Assembly (NCBI GenBank): GCA_016201435.1
Contig: JACQCT010000038.1
Coordinates: 1-61,193 of the forward strand
Reading direction: 5' to 3'
DNA: 61,193 nucleotides
From: Nitrososphaerota archaeon
GTDB lineage: Archaea; Thermoproteota; Nitrososphaeria; Nitrososphaerales; Nitrosopumilaceae
Positions 42,840-51,406 of the stretch are shown here, piece by piece. Position 1 is the first letter of the stretch; each line of letters starts with the position of its first letter. The position numbers and the translations under genes are program-made. The notes beneath the pieces are model-generated. The model was not told the origin of the DNA. It saw only the letters and a program-made list of their open reading frames with translations, and made no database searches.

Positions 42840-45176
42840 ATGAAGCAAAACGGTTCTGCAATTGCATTAATTTCAATTCTAGTTCTTCAGATCTTTGCCG
42901 TGGCACAATATGGCAGCACTGGAACCAGTTTTACAGGTTCCCATGATGCATTTGCACAAAAATCAGGATCTGACCAGCCATCATACATACCATACCAAAA
43001 TAACAACGAGGGCGTCTCAGTTGAATATCCAAGTGATTGGACATATTCAGAAAAAACGCGGGGCCAAGCCATGTTGACATATTTTTATCCTCCCAATGAC
43101 CCACAAACATTTTTAGAACTTTCTTATGATAAAACCGCAGATTATACTGGCACAGACAAGCAAATACTTGGTGAAATGTCACAGATTCTTAGCATACTTT
43201 GCTCAAATGCATCAATTGCAAAAAATGGCTTTACGTGTTCTGATTTTCAATACAAGACTGGTGCTGGCAAGTACCAAGGGGCCCCTTCATATGTGATGCA
43301 TGGAAGGATGACAGAAACTTTTTCTGATGGCTCTACTCGCGAACAAGACATTGTACAATTTCTTATCATCAATCAAAACAGTGATTATGGCATTTTTGCT
43401 ACATGTCCAAAAGACAAGTGTAGTAATTACGATAGTGAGTTAACCCATCTTGTAAATAGCTTAAACATATACTCACTAAATCCTACAAATAATTTGAATG
43501 CAGATACACAAGTTTCAAGCTATAACATCCCAAGCTGGATAAAAAATAATGCAAAATTATGGTCTCAAGATGCGGTTACAGATGATGATTTCGTAAAAGG
43601 ATTGCAATACCTGATTCAGCAGGGAATGATCACGGTTCCCACAACGCAGATTAGCTCGCAGTCATCACAGACAATACCATCATGGGTTAAAAATACCGCA
43701 AAGTGGTGGTCAGAAGGCCAGGTAGGAGATTCTGATTTTGTAAAGGGCATTCAATATCTAGTTCAAAATGGAATCATAGCTACCCAAACTGCCGACCAAG
43801 GACATACAGCTGTGACTGATCAACAAGGGATGGTAACTTTTCAAATATCTGGTCAGGATGTACAATTTAGCTTTGTTGATGATACCACTGGTCAGCCCCT
43901 GGCTCGAGCAAATATAGTATTATCTGTAGACCCTCAAACACAATCGGTAGGCACATTACTAGTCATAGATCCTAGCAAACATTATCCCGTACAAGTGATC
44001 CTGTTGATTCCAAGCCAAACCAGTTCTACTACGCCTACATCCTTGAACAATTATTTTATTCCCTCTGCTTCTGCTCAATCTGAAGAAGTTGTAAAAGTTA
44101 CAGTAACTACCAGTGTAAGACAAGCAGGAAATTTATTATCAGTGTCTTTTCTTCATAAGGTTCATCAAGTCGGTCGTGTAGTTGAAAAGGTTAATTCTGT
44201 CTATGATTCACTGGCATTAGCTCTAAAATATGCAGACAAAAATGGCTGGTTACCAGTAAGTGGGTATTTACAAAATCATGGATATGAAACAGGATCTATA
44301 TCATCTGAAGAAGCCATTGATAAGATTAAGGATGAAAACAAACAGGGCAAAATAATCGATGGCTTATTTCTTATCGGTTCTGGTGGAGCCAATATGCCCG
44401 CATATATGTTAAGTCGAGTTGTTGGTGAAATAACAGCTAAAGTAGATATTAATACTGTATCAGGATGTAATTCGCAACAAGTCCAGTATGTAGAAGTTGG
44501 CCCTGCCATTTTTTATAATTGCCCTAGCGACAAGACGTCTGGTCTGTTAAAGTACGAGCCTCCAGCTGAAACTACTGATCATGTGTCACTAGATATCCTG
44601 AGCAAAGCAAATCAAGGATTTGGAGAACGAATTCAGACCGATAAAGGTCAACCAGTTTCAGTTCCAGCCGATGATTATAGTGTACGTGTTTCATCCCCAG
44701 GTAAAAACCCAGTAACCGAGGATCTTACAGTGACACCAGACCAGATAACAGATGTAACTGCAGTACCACAACCAATTCCAAATAATGCAATGACTACAAC
44801 AATTACTCCGGCAGGAGACCTGAGTGGTCATTGGAGCGGTTCTTTTTCAATGAAAGACACCACGTCTGACGGCTGCTCATTTTCAGGAACATGGGAGGCA
44901 ACACTGACACAGAATGATAATGACTTGTCTGGATCAATTTCCATCATCGAGGCAAGCTCGCCAGATTACCCGGAAAATGACTTTTGCACTTTGGCACCAG
45001 CAACATTCAATTTTGAAGGAGGTACAGTCAGCTCTTCGTCCTTCCAGTTTGATAGCTCTGACTTTGGAGGTTTCCAGACGAAGGGATACTTTACTACAGA
45101 TCTGATACATGGAAATTTCAACGAGTGTAGTGACGAAAGTTGTGCAACTGGAACTTTTACAGGAAGTAGAGGATGA
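42840..45176 (+). CDS. Large secreted protein with two WIK domains
   Basis: 778 residues with a signal peptide (ALISILVLQIFAVAQYG). A PsbP-like segment (NNEGVSVEYPSDWTYSEKTR) follows, then two WIKNNAK domains (SWIKNNAKLWSQDAVTDDDF and SWVKNTAKWWSEGQVGDSDF), an Ig-like insert, a helical linker and Ig-like beta domains. The end (GHWSGSFSMKDTTSDGCSFS...) forms a beta-barrel-like lipocalin-style pattern with four Cys. Likely a cell-surface structural or binding protein; no enzyme motif. Confidence 0.75.
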   Translation: MKQNGSAIALISILVLQIFAVAQYGSTGTSFTGSHDAFAQKSGSDQPSYIPYQNNNEGVSVEYPSDWTYSEKTRGQAMLTYFYPPNDPQTFLELSYDKTADYTGTDKQILGEMSQILSILCSNASIAKNGFTCSDFQYKTGAGKYQGAPSYVMHGRMTETFSDGSTREQDIVQFLIINQNSDYGIFATCPKDKCSNYDSELTHLVNSLNIYSLNPTNNLNADTQVSSYNIPSWIKNNAKLWSQDAVTDDDFVKGLQYLIQQGMITVPTTQISSQSSQTIPSWVKNTAKWWSEGQVGDSDFVKGIQYLVQNGIIATQTADQGHTAVTDQQGMVTFQISGQDVQFSFVDDTTGQPLARANIVLSVDPQTQSVGTLLVIDPSKHYPVQVILLIPSQTSSTTPTSLNNYFIPSASAQSEEVVKVTVTTSVRQAGNLLSVSFLHKVHQVGRVVEKVNSVYDSLALALKYADKNGWLPVSGYLQNHGYETGSISSEEAIDKIKDENKQGKIIDGLFLIGSGGANMPAYMLSRVVGEITAKVDINTVSGCNSQQVQYVEVGPAIFYNCPSDKTSGLLKYEPPAETTDHVSLDILSKANQGFGERIQTDKGQPVSVPADDYSVRVSSPGKNPVTEDLTVTPDQITDVTAVPQPIPNNAMTTTITPAGDLSGHWSGSFSMKDTTSDGCSFSGTWEATLTQNDNDLSGSISIIEASSPDYPENDFCTLAPATFNFEGGTVSSSSFQFDSSDFGGFQTKGYFTTDLIHGNFNECSDESCATGTFTGSRG

Positions 45177-45254
45177 TGGTACCATAGTACCATCGAATCC
45201 ACTTTGAGTTTTAATGTTCAATCCTTTTTACAATACTGCCAGATTTTCTGTAGA

Positions 45255-45671
45255 TCACTGTAGAAAACGTGGGATTTTTTTGACCAGATGTGATATAGAG
45301 ATTCTTCCAGGACCGATTGTAATTATGACTAGAGAAGCTGCAAGAAGTATTACTGGAAGCTCAGCACCGTCTGGGCCTATGAATTTTGATGCCTTGTAGA
45401 TGTAAAATATTACGCCAAGCATCACAAGTGATGTAACCGATGCGGAAATTCTTGTCAGTACACCAACTATTATCAAAATGCCAGGAATAAACTCCTCTAA
45501 GGCAAAAAGATACTGTAGCTGTGTAGGAAGGCCCATCTGTGGTAGATATGAAGTAAAGCTAGGATCAAATTTGATAAAGCCAACTGCAATAAAGATGACA
45601 CCTATTGTCAATCTTAGTCCAAAATGAGATATGTCATGAAACTTGCTCGGACGTATTTCTGCACCTGCCAA
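45255..45671 (-). CDS. DoxX-family membrane protein
   Basis: 138 residues, four membrane helices. LRLTIGVIFIAVGFIKFDPS, EEFIPGILIIVGVLTRISA and LLAASLVIITIGPGRISI follow the DoxX pattern. The family includes subunits of thiosulfate:quinone oxidoreductase and many redox-linked proteins of unknown role; no DoxA partner is nearby. Confidence 0.85.
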   Translation of the reverse strand: MAGAEIRPSKFHDISHFGLRLTIGVIFIAVGFIKFDPSFTSYLPQMGLPTQLQYLFALEEFIPGILIIVGVLTRISASVTSLVMLGVIFYIYKASKFIGPDGAELPVILLAASLVIITIGPGRISISHLVKKIPRFLQ

Positions 45672-45765
45672 GACATGTTGTTTTTCAAATGAGACTAACT
45701 TAAGGATATAGTAATTTTGTTAGAATGATTGCAAACCTGATAACTGGATTTTTTCCTTTCTTCTT

Positions 45766-45939
45766 TTAATTGAGATTACAGTAAGCTTGGTTATATTGCA
45801 CTTTGACGTAATATTGATGATGAATGATTATACCTGTACGTGTTCCTGTGGTTGTGAGAATCCTGCTGACGATTATGTCTGCCATAATTGTAGAATTGGT
45901 CTGTGTAAAGTGGGAATGAAAAGATAACTGATTCTTCCA
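45766..45939 (+). repeat. Duplicated block carrying a tiny Cys-rich gene (copy 1)
   Basis: About 174 bp, from TGAGATTACAGTA to AAAAGATAACTGATTCTTCC, nearly identical to 60290-60463. Promoter, coding part and the first bases after the stop are all copied. Confidence 0.85.
45817..45927 (+). CDS. Tiny Cys-rich protein, probable zinc binder (copy 1)
   Basis: 36 residues. CTCSCGC near the start and CHNC plus a later C give seven cysteines, consistent with one or two zinc sites. GGTTATATTGCAC is a TATA-like element about 24-26 nt before the two adjacent ATGs, so it is leaderless. The second copy at 60344 differs only in synonymous sites within the shared 35 residues, which argues that the protein is selected. 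Confidence 0.7.
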   Translation: MMNDYTCTCSCGCENPADDYVCHNCRIGLCKVGMKR

Positions 45940-45962
45940 ATGTCAATCTAGCTAGTTTCAAG

Positions 45963-45996
45963 AAAAAATAAAAATTGAGGAAAGGAGTTTTGTAGC
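45963..45996 (+). repeat. Dispersed short repeat, family B
   Basis: AAAATTGAGGAAAGGAGTTT followed by TGTAGC. Other copies: 6586-6611, 47545-47579, 56250-56273 and 57490-57528, all at gene ends. Here it runs directly into a family-A tail (AGTCTTACAGGACTCAAAC). Confidence 0.65.
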
Positions 45997-46066
45997 AAGT
46001 CTTACAGGACTCAAACATTGGGTTCAGACCTGTGCGAGTTTGAGTCTTTAGAGGATTAAAGTTAGT

Positions 46067-46663
46067 CTATATCATAAAATCCGCATTAAAAGAAGTTCCT
46101 TCATCAGATTCTGGGATATAGATAACATCAGAGTGGTTATGGAATATGTCCACCAACCATTCTTTTTCATAACTGTCATTGGCTTTGAAAATTCGATAGG
46201 GGCATAGAATAGAACCGTTGTACTGAGATATCATCTTGTGCAGTTTTTTCTCAATTGATAATCTTAGTTCTTTTCCTTTTTTGATCTCAATATTATTAAT
46301 TATAGATCTGGTAAGTCTAAAACGGGTTCCAAACGACTCGACTATCTTCATGATGTCATCCCAATGTTTTAAGGCATCTTCGGAAGATGTAGAAATGCTG
46401 TCTTCGATTTGAAACATATGCAATAGACCTTTTTTCCGGAATGTATCGACATCAATATAGTCAGATATTTCATCCTCGATGCCTTGAGGATCTCCATTAG
46501 TAAGGTATACTGCATGTTCGCCTTTTGTCAAACCGTTATGCATATATCTTAACTGAGCAGAGATTCCTCGTTCTATACCTTCATACATCAATATCGGATG
46601 ATTTCCAAATTTTTCATCATCTATAAACTTGAAATTTGAAATTTTGTTGGTTTTATCTTTCAT
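46067..46663 (-). CDS. MEDS-domain sensory protein
   Basis: 198 residues. HPILMYEGIERGISAQLRYM, GEHAVYLTNGDPQGIEDEIS and LLHMFQIEDSISTSSEDALK fit the MEDS (methanogen/methylotroph DcmR sensory) fold, a RecA-like sensor. It overlaps the winged-helix gene upstream by 4 bp, so the DcmR-like sensor and DNA-binding parts are split over two genes here. The signal sensed is unknown. Confidence 0.8.
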   Translation of the reverse strand: MKDKTNKISNFKFIDDEKFGNHPILMYEGIERGISAQLRYMHNGLTKGEHAVYLTNGDPQGIEDEISDYIDVDTFRKKGLLHMFQIEDSISTSSEDALKHWDDIMKIVESFGTRFRLTRSIINNIEIKKGKELRLSIEKKLHKMISQYNGSILCPYRIFKANDSYEKEWLVDIFHNHSDVIYIPESDEGTSFNADFMI

Positions 46664-46968
46664 ATCCGATCCAAGCCAAGTTTGTGTATCAGTTCCTTGA
46701 CTGCACTACAGTTCCTAAAATACTCAAATCCTTTTTGAGTTAATGATATAGGATCTTTTTTTATCATTTGCCTGTTCTCAAGCTCTGTGAGATAGCGAAT
46801 CAAATTATCGTAAGACATGTTACTTTGAAATTGTATTCTCGTTGGTCTTACGTTGCCATCTGCCGATTCGTTGTTAATTGCAGTTAAAATATCATGATAA
46901 ATTTCCCATTTACTTCGTTTGTCCTTTTTGACTACCTTTCTATCAGTATCCATTGTAATACATGACAT
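46660..46968 (-). CDS. Winged-helix regulator, partner of the MEDS protein
   Basis: 102 residues. An N-terminal basic stretch (DRKVVKKDKRSKWEIYHDIL) is followed by a winged helix: TRIQFQSNMSYDNLIRYLTE (recognition helix) and KKDPISLTQKGFEYFRNC (wing). Typical for archaeal SkN1/PadR-like small regulators. First gene of the pair with 46067. Confidence 0.85.
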   Translation of the reverse strand: MSCITMDTDRKVVKKDKRSKWEIYHDILTAINNESADGNVRPTRIQFQSNMSYDNLIRYLTELENRQMIKKDPISLTQKGFEYFRNCSAVKELIHKLGLDRI

Positions 46969-47019
46969 ATTGATGTCCTTCTACTTCAACACTGCCATTT
47001 CTTAAGAGAGAAGCTCATC

Positions 47020-47059
47020 TTGATAAGTATCGAAAAACGTATGATGATAAGCATCAAAA
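47020..47059. promoter_or_regulatory. Tandem operator-like repeat
   Basis: TTGATAAGTATCGAAA (47020-47035) and ATGATAAGCATCAAAA (47044-47059), each partly palindromic and 24 bp apart, in the divergent region between the winged-helix gene and the small operon at 47099. A likely binding site for the neighbouring regulator. Confidence 0.5.
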
Positions 47060-47098
47060 TGCACTATTTTTTTTAAATGTAATTTGTAACTTGTCTTA

Positions 47099-47254
47099 AT
47101 GACTACGGCAAATGTGTTGACGGGTACTACTTGTTTCATACTTTACACTCTTACTTATTTTGATACATGGAAGTTTACCGGACTCACAAATGCCAACAAA
47201 AAAGAATGCATGAAGTCAATAGACCAAACTTCAAAAGAGGATTGCAAATGCTAG
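47099..47254 (+). CDS. Small protein, first of a coupled pair
   Basis: 51 residues from ATG 47099. TTTTAAATG at about 47068-47076 is 27 nt upstream, the normal place for a leaderless TATA box. It has a hydrophobic stretch (TGTTCFILYTLTYF) and a Lys/Cys-rich tail ending DCKC. Its stop overlaps the start of the next frame (ATGCTAG). Not recognised. Confidence 0.4.
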   Translation: MTTANVLTGTTCFILYTLTYFDTWKFTGLTNANKKECMKSIDQTSKEDCKC

Positions 47255-47508
47255 ATTTTTCTAAACATGTGTTTTTAGCGCCATCATGTAGAAAAGATCA
47301 GCAAACACTAGATCAGGTGTTAAAAATTCTTCAAGACTGGAAATTCTCAGAAAAAAATATAATCAAGAGCATTGACATGGATCTGCTAACTTCAGGGGAT
47401 TATCTACTTCGCTGTGAGGATAACGACATATTACTATATGCTATTCGGTTGACTTATCCATTTGGCTATACAACAAATTTAGTGAAAAAACTAAACCACA
47501 AAACTTGA
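47248..47508 (+). CDS. Small hypothetical protein, second of a coupled pair
   Basis: 86 residues from ATG 47248 (MLDFSKHVFLAPSCRKDQQT), which overlaps the previous stop. A longer frame to 47167 exists but would ignore the promoter position. Helical first part, then DNDILLYAIRLTYPFGYTTN. No family recognised. Confidence 0.5.
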   Translation: MLDFSKHVFLAPSCRKDQQTLDQVLKILQDWKFSEKNIIKSIDMDLLTSGDYLLRCEDNDILLYAIRLTYPFGYTTNLVKKLNHKT

Positions 47509-47579
47509 CAGCTATTAATAAATTCTAGAAAATTTTATAAAAAATCAAAAAAATTTGGGAAGGAGTTTGTAGCTACTCA

Positions 47580-47870
47580 AGTTTAATCGTAAAGTTGTTC
47601 TCTTATTTTTTCTTGTCTGAATGTTTTTCATTCTGTAATTTAGAATTTTTTACAAGAACATGGCGGAATAACAATCCTCCAGCTATTATTAAGACGATTC
47701 CTACCATTACATCAAAAGCATCAAAGCCCGAATGAAGACCCCCTCCTAAACTGAGTCCTCCTAATATTACTAAAACTATGGCAACAATTTTTGCTAACAC
47801 ATTTTCATTTTCTAGTTCTTTTAATTAAGGATTTAATGAGAATAACTTCTCTCCAACAGACCATAACACG
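47580..47870 (+). repeat. Duplicated block with a 65-residue membrane protein gene (copy 1)
   Basis: About 290 bp that recur at 54178-54472 with roughly 90-95% identity by eye, including 3' flank, gene and promoter side (GCTAACACATTTTCATTTTC). Both copies are next to family-A/B repeat pieces. Confidence 0.85.
47603..47800 (-). CDS. 65-residue membrane protein (copy 1)
   Basis: Two membrane helices (residues 3-22 and 30-49) with a Gly-rich turn GGLSLGGGLHSG, and a basic tail NEKHSDKKK. Copy 2 at 54210 is about 85% identical in protein; its changes are mostly conservative, so both may be used. No family recognised. Confidence 0.65.
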   Translation of the reverse strand: MLAKIVAIVLVILGGLSLGGGLHSGFDAFDVMVGIVLIIAGGLLFRHVLVKNSKLQNEKHSDKKK

Positions 47871-48004
47871 AGCCTTATCAGATCCTGCGTGGTTAGCCGA
47901 TGAAATTCTATTCCAAAGCCATCATGAAAGGTTTCTAAATAACTCTAGAAATAAAAAATAGGAATGAACTAATTTATACATTTGATTAGCGAAATATTGC
48001 TTGT

Positions 48005-49642
48005 GTGTGGTATCATATAAGTAGCACAAATTCTCCATCAGAGAGTCCTCTAAAAAATACCCTGTATAGATTTCTGTGGATTACAATGTTTGCATCAGAC
48101 ATTGGCGCTGCCATGCAAACAGTTGGGTCTGGCTGGCTGATAACATCACTTGTCCCATCTCCCTTTGTTGTATCGCTTTTACAAGTCATGACAAGCTTAT
48201 CCATATTTCTGCTTGCACTTCCTGCAGGAGCACTTGCAGATATTGTTGACAGACGCAAGCTCTTCCTTGCCGCACAATATTTCTCACTTGCAGTAGCTGC
48301 TATATTGAGCATCCTTACCTTTGCAGGTTTTACAACATCATCAATTCTTGTTGTGTTTACCTTATTGCTTGGCTTGGGTAATGCAATGAGCTTGCCAGTA
48401 AATATCGTAATTCAAACTGAGCTTGTGCCAAAGAAAAAAGCTCTTGCTGCAATGACCTTGTTTAGTGTGGCAGTTTACATTGGATTAGCAGTTGGTCCAC
48501 TCTTAGGTGGCTTGGTAGTTTCTGTAGCAGGACCATGGGCCGTGTTTATGCTAAACGCACTTTCCTTTGTTGGAGTGATAGTTTTTCTTCACAGATGGAA
48601 AAAACCACAAGAACGCAAGCTTCTTCCACCAGAACAGGTAATTGGAGCTATTCGCACAGGATTGCGATACATGCGTCACTCTATGCATGTACGCGCACTA
48701 TTTGTTCGCGACTTTGCATTGACAATTTGTGGCAGTGCGCTGGTATCCCTTTTGCCACTCTTGGCTCGCAACGAAGCAGGATCAAACTCTATTCTTTTTG
48801 GAATTTTAGTTGGAGCGTTTGGCATAGGCGGAATGATAAGTGGTTTGATTATAGTGCCACGGATAAAAAAAATATCAATAGAAAAACGCGTAACAGGTGC
48901 AACAATTTTGTATGCTATCGCAATGACAGTCTTGTCACTCCAGCATGGAATAATTGTAGTGTTTGCTGGAATATTTGCAGTTGGGACTGCCTTGATTGTT
49001 ATGACATCCAGCTTGAATTTCATTGCATACAATTCTGTATCATCATGGGTAAGAACGAGAGTAGTTTCAGTTCACCAGCTGGTGTATTGGGGCGGAGTAG
49101 CTCTTGGTAGTATCATATGGGGAATTGTTGCAGAAATATGGGGAATTCCAACTGCATTACTTGCCGCATCTATTGGATTAGTAATTGGTCTTCTTACCTC
49201 AACTAGATTCAAACTAAAGCCACTCACAGATGTAGACATGACTCCATCAATGCATTGGTCCATGCCGCGTGCGATGATTGACATTGATGACCACGAGGAG
49301 GGATCCGTACTAGTAGAGATGGAGTTTCAGATTGATCCGGCACGTTCGCACGAGTTTGAATCTGCGATGAATAACGTACGTTCTGTGATGTTGCGTGATG
49401 GTGCAATCAATTGGGGATTATTCCATGATGTTGAAAATCCAAGTCGTTATGTTATGATGTTTACCTCGGAATCTTGGACTGAACATTTACGCCAACATGA
49501 ACGCATAACAAAAGCAGATCTTGCCATAGAAAAACACGCTACTTCATTTCATATAGGAAAAGATCCCCCACGTATTTCCCACCTTATTAGTGAGGATACT
49601 TTCAAACAAAATCATAAATCAAAAAAGAAAGACAAAGTTTGA
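48005..49642 (+). CDS. MFS exporter with C-terminal ABM-like domain
   Basis: 545 residues. Eleven or twelve membrane helices of the enterobactin-exporter-like MFS branch (MFS_3): AMQTVGSGWLITSLVPSPFV, PAGALADIVDRRKL and GLALGPLLGG-like AVGPLLGGLVVS. A soluble C-terminal domain (residues about 420-520: VLVEMEFQIDPARSHEFESA, NWGLFHDVENPSRYVMMFTS) has the antibiotic-monooxygenase-like fold often fused in this branch. It exports an unknown compound. Confidence 0.88.
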   Translation: MWYHISSTNSPSESPLKNTLYRFLWITMFASDIGAAMQTVGSGWLITSLVPSPFVVSLLQVMTSLSIFLLALPAGALADIVDRRKLFLAAQYFSLAVAAILSILTFAGFTTSSILVVFTLLLGLGNAMSLPVNIVIQTELVPKKKALAAMTLFSVAVYIGLAVGPLLGGLVVSVAGPWAVFMLNALSFVGVIVFLHRWKKPQERKLLPPEQVIGAIRTGLRYMRHSMHVRALFVRDFALTICGSALVSLLPLLARNEAGSNSILFGILVGAFGIGGMISGLIIVPRIKKISIEKRVTGATILYAIAMTVLSLQHGIIVVFAGIFAVGTALIVMTSSLNFIAYNSVSSWVRTRVVSVHQLVYWGGVALGSIIWGIVAEIWGIPTALLAASIGLVIGLLTSTRFKLKPLTDVDMTPSMHWSMPRAMIDIDDHEEGSVLVEMEFQIDPARSHEFESAMNNVRSVMLRDGAINWGLFHDVENPSRYVMMFTSESWTEHLRQHERITKADLAIEKHATSFHIGKDPPRISHLISEDTFKQNHKSKKKDKV

Positions 49643-49653
49643 TTTTTCTATAC

Positions 49654-49740
49654 GAGTGGGTCCAAAATACGACCATGTTAGTCCCTAGTCCCACTAGATC
49701 CGCTATAAACATGGTACTAAAATAGCACCCACATCATGCC
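49654..49740 (+). repeat. Dispersed intergenic repeat, family A
   Basis: AGTGGGTCCAAAATACGACC and CCTAGTCCCACTAGATCCGC, then ATGGTACTAAAATAGCACCC. The CTAGTCCCA..GAT block recurs at 7768 and 52211. Confidence 0.7.
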
Positions 49741-49748
49741 ATGATGCG

Positions 49749-49940
49749 ATGCAGATTTCAATAGAAGGCGTACAAAAGCGCGAAGATCCGTACCAGTTGT
49801 TTTTGGATTCTTTCAAAAACAAGGAACCAAAAAGAAAATACATCAACTGGCTGTTTCAATTTTTAAAATTGATACCTTCAGAACTTTTTGCAGAAACTGG
49901 AGAGAAATCAAACTGCAACAAGAATTCTTGCGAACAATAA
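49749..49940 (+). pseudogene. Possible N-terminal remnant of a tyrosine recombinase
   Basis: 63 codons. DPYQLFLDSFKNKEPKRKYI followed by NWLFQFLKLI resembles the N-terminal SAM-like core-binding domain of archaeal integrases (F..S...E.TR.KY...L..FL). The catalytic domain with R-H-R-Y is absent. The frame ends soon after, in Cys/Asn-rich sequence. It may mark an old integration event. Similarity is weak. Confidence 0.4.
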
Positions 49941-49998
49941 TTGATTACATTGTTCTTATTAATATTATTGATGTATCTGTTTGAGTGTTTTATTAAAA

Positions 49999-50127
49999 CT
50001 AGTTATGAGAGGACAGTATTTCTCGAAAAAGAGATTCTGTTGTATTAATACATTTACACTTTTCACAAAACTCTACTGAACAGCAACAAGGATAACAATC
50101 ACAGTTACAATAGTAACAATAACTCAT
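49999..50127 (-). CDS. Tiny protein with ten cysteines
   Basis: 42 residues, opening MSYCYYCNCDCYPCCCSVEF and continuing CEKCKCINTTESL. Cysteines at 4, 7, 9, 11, 14, 15, 16, 21, 24 and 26. This resembles a metallothionein-like or multi-zinc micro-protein. A helix-like tail follows (SLFREILSSHN). No clear TATA at the usual place. No homologue known to me. Confidence 0.5.
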   Translation of the reverse strand: MSYCYYCNCDCYPCCCSVEFCEKCKCINTTESLFREILSSHN

Positions 50128-50257
50128 ATTATATGATAGTAATTGAAACTAAAAAACTCATTGATAGATGAAAACGTCTTTAACACTTTCCATGAGTTTA
50201 TGGAAAAATCTTGACAGTTAGTCTAACAATATAAGTACTGCAGTCCATTACGAAATT

Positions 50258-50944
50258 GTGGAGAAAGATAGATTTTCTGAATGGTTTGTTCCAAAATTTG
50301 GTTCTAGGAATTTTAGACTTGGGGTAGGCATTCTTTTTTTACCATATACTGGAATGGTAGTTTCCTTTACAGCTTGGGGTTCATTTACGGAAAATTTTTC
50401 AACAGAAAGACTTGTTGCAGTATGTGTTTTGTATTTTCTTGCTCTTGGCGTATCTGCCCACTGTCTTGATGCCATAGGTAGCAAAGCAAAACCATGGGGA
50501 GTTTTATCGAAAAAGAAGATCGTGATTGTTTCCATAATATCGTTGTCAGTGGCATCTCTCATTGGTTTGCACTATGCCTTTTTGGATTCGCCACTTTTAT
50601 TTCCAATAGGAATTGCAGAAATGTTCTTTCTTTTTGCTTACAATCTTGAATTATTTGGTGGAAGGTTTCACAATAATCTTGTTTTTATCATATCATGGGG
50701 TACACTTCCTGTCCTGGCAGGGTCTGCCATTCAGACAAATACCATCTCAATACAAGAGTTAGCAGCAGCAGGTCTTGCATCTGTCCTGAGCTATATTCTC
50801 ATAAAAACATCACAGAAATACAAAAAACTCAGACGGGAATCTTCAGATGACTTTGCAATACATAGACAAGAAATTGTTCTAAAACTGGTCAGTATGGGTG
50901 TTATTGCTTCTACAATATCCTATGTTGTTTTGAGATATGCTTAA
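50258..50944 (+). CDS. UbiA-like polytopic membrane protein
   Basis: 228 residues, about seven helices, GTG start with ACAATATAAGTA 26 nt upstream. The second half reads FAYNLELFGGRFHNNLVFII then SWGTLPVLAGSAIQTNTIS, very like the UbiA/MenA prenyltransferase region (Y....G....L.E...G.LPVLG....Q). But the Asp-rich prenyl-PP motifs are degenerate: the first site reads AHCLDAIGSKAKPWG. So it is a UbiA relative of uncertain activity. It lies 9 bp before a UbiC-like gene. Confidence 0.65.
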   Translation: MEKDRFSEWFVPKFGSRNFRLGVGILFLPYTGMVVSFTAWGSFTENFSTERLVAVCVLYFLALGVSAHCLDAIGSKAKPWGVLSKKKIVIVSIISLSVASLIGLHYAFLDSPLLFPIGIAEMFFLFAYNLELFGGRFHNNLVFIISWGTLPVLAGSAIQTNTISIQELAAAGLASVLSYILIKTSQKYKKLRRESSDDFAIHRQEIVLKLVSMGVIASTISYVVLRYA

Positions 50945-50953
50945 CTGAAATAA

Positions 50954-51406
50954 ATGAGTAATATAGTCATGGCAATAGAAATAGAATCAATAGGAAAAAC
51001 TCTTCTTGATGCTCCCCTTGGTTTTGTCGAACAAACAATATCAGAGATTATCAAAAAGCCTGTTTATCTAAAAGTGGTTGAACAAAATTCTGTTTTTGAA
51101 ACAAATTATGTAAGAAAAGTTGTAATTGGTCATAGCCAATTTCCGATCCTTAGTGCAGTTGTGAGGTTTGATTCTAAAAATCTTACTCAAGCAGTAATGA
51201 CTGGTCTTTTACAAAAAAAAGAAAGCATTGGAAGTATACTTAGAAAAAACAACATCAGAGCAGAACGAGGATCTGTACATATCAACTTTGATCCTGATAA
51301 AAAAACGATGACTAGGAATTATGAGATCTTACACAATGGCTCTGTTTGGTTTCGAATTTCGGAAGTTATAAGATTAGATTTTCTTCGTGCCTGTAAGAAT
51401 AGCTGA
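50954..51406 (+). CDS. Chorismate-lyase-like (UbiC/UTRA fold) protein
   Basis: 150 residues. YVRKVVIGHSQFPILSAVVR, followed by FDSKNLTQAV, LLQKKESIGSILRKNNIRAE and the closing WFRISEVIRLDFL, follow the chorismate pyruvate-lyase pattern (R-x-V-x-L...A...P...L....LG..LF....R). If active it would make 4-hydroxybenzoate from chorismate, the head group for UbiA-type prenylation. It overlaps the convergent methyltransferase by 33 bp. Confidence 0.7.
   Translation: MSNIVMAIEIESIGKTLLDAPLGFVEQTISEIIKKPVYLKVVEQNSVFETNYVRKVVIGHSQFPILSAVVRFDSKNLTQAVMTGLLQKKESIGSILRKNNIRAERGSVHINFDPDKKTMTRNYEILHNGSVWFRISEVIRLDFLRACKNS

Noticed and set aside
47836-47961. A 41-codon frame after the duplicated block
   Set aside because: It begins inside the copied promoter side and continues differently at 54440, so it is probably chance.
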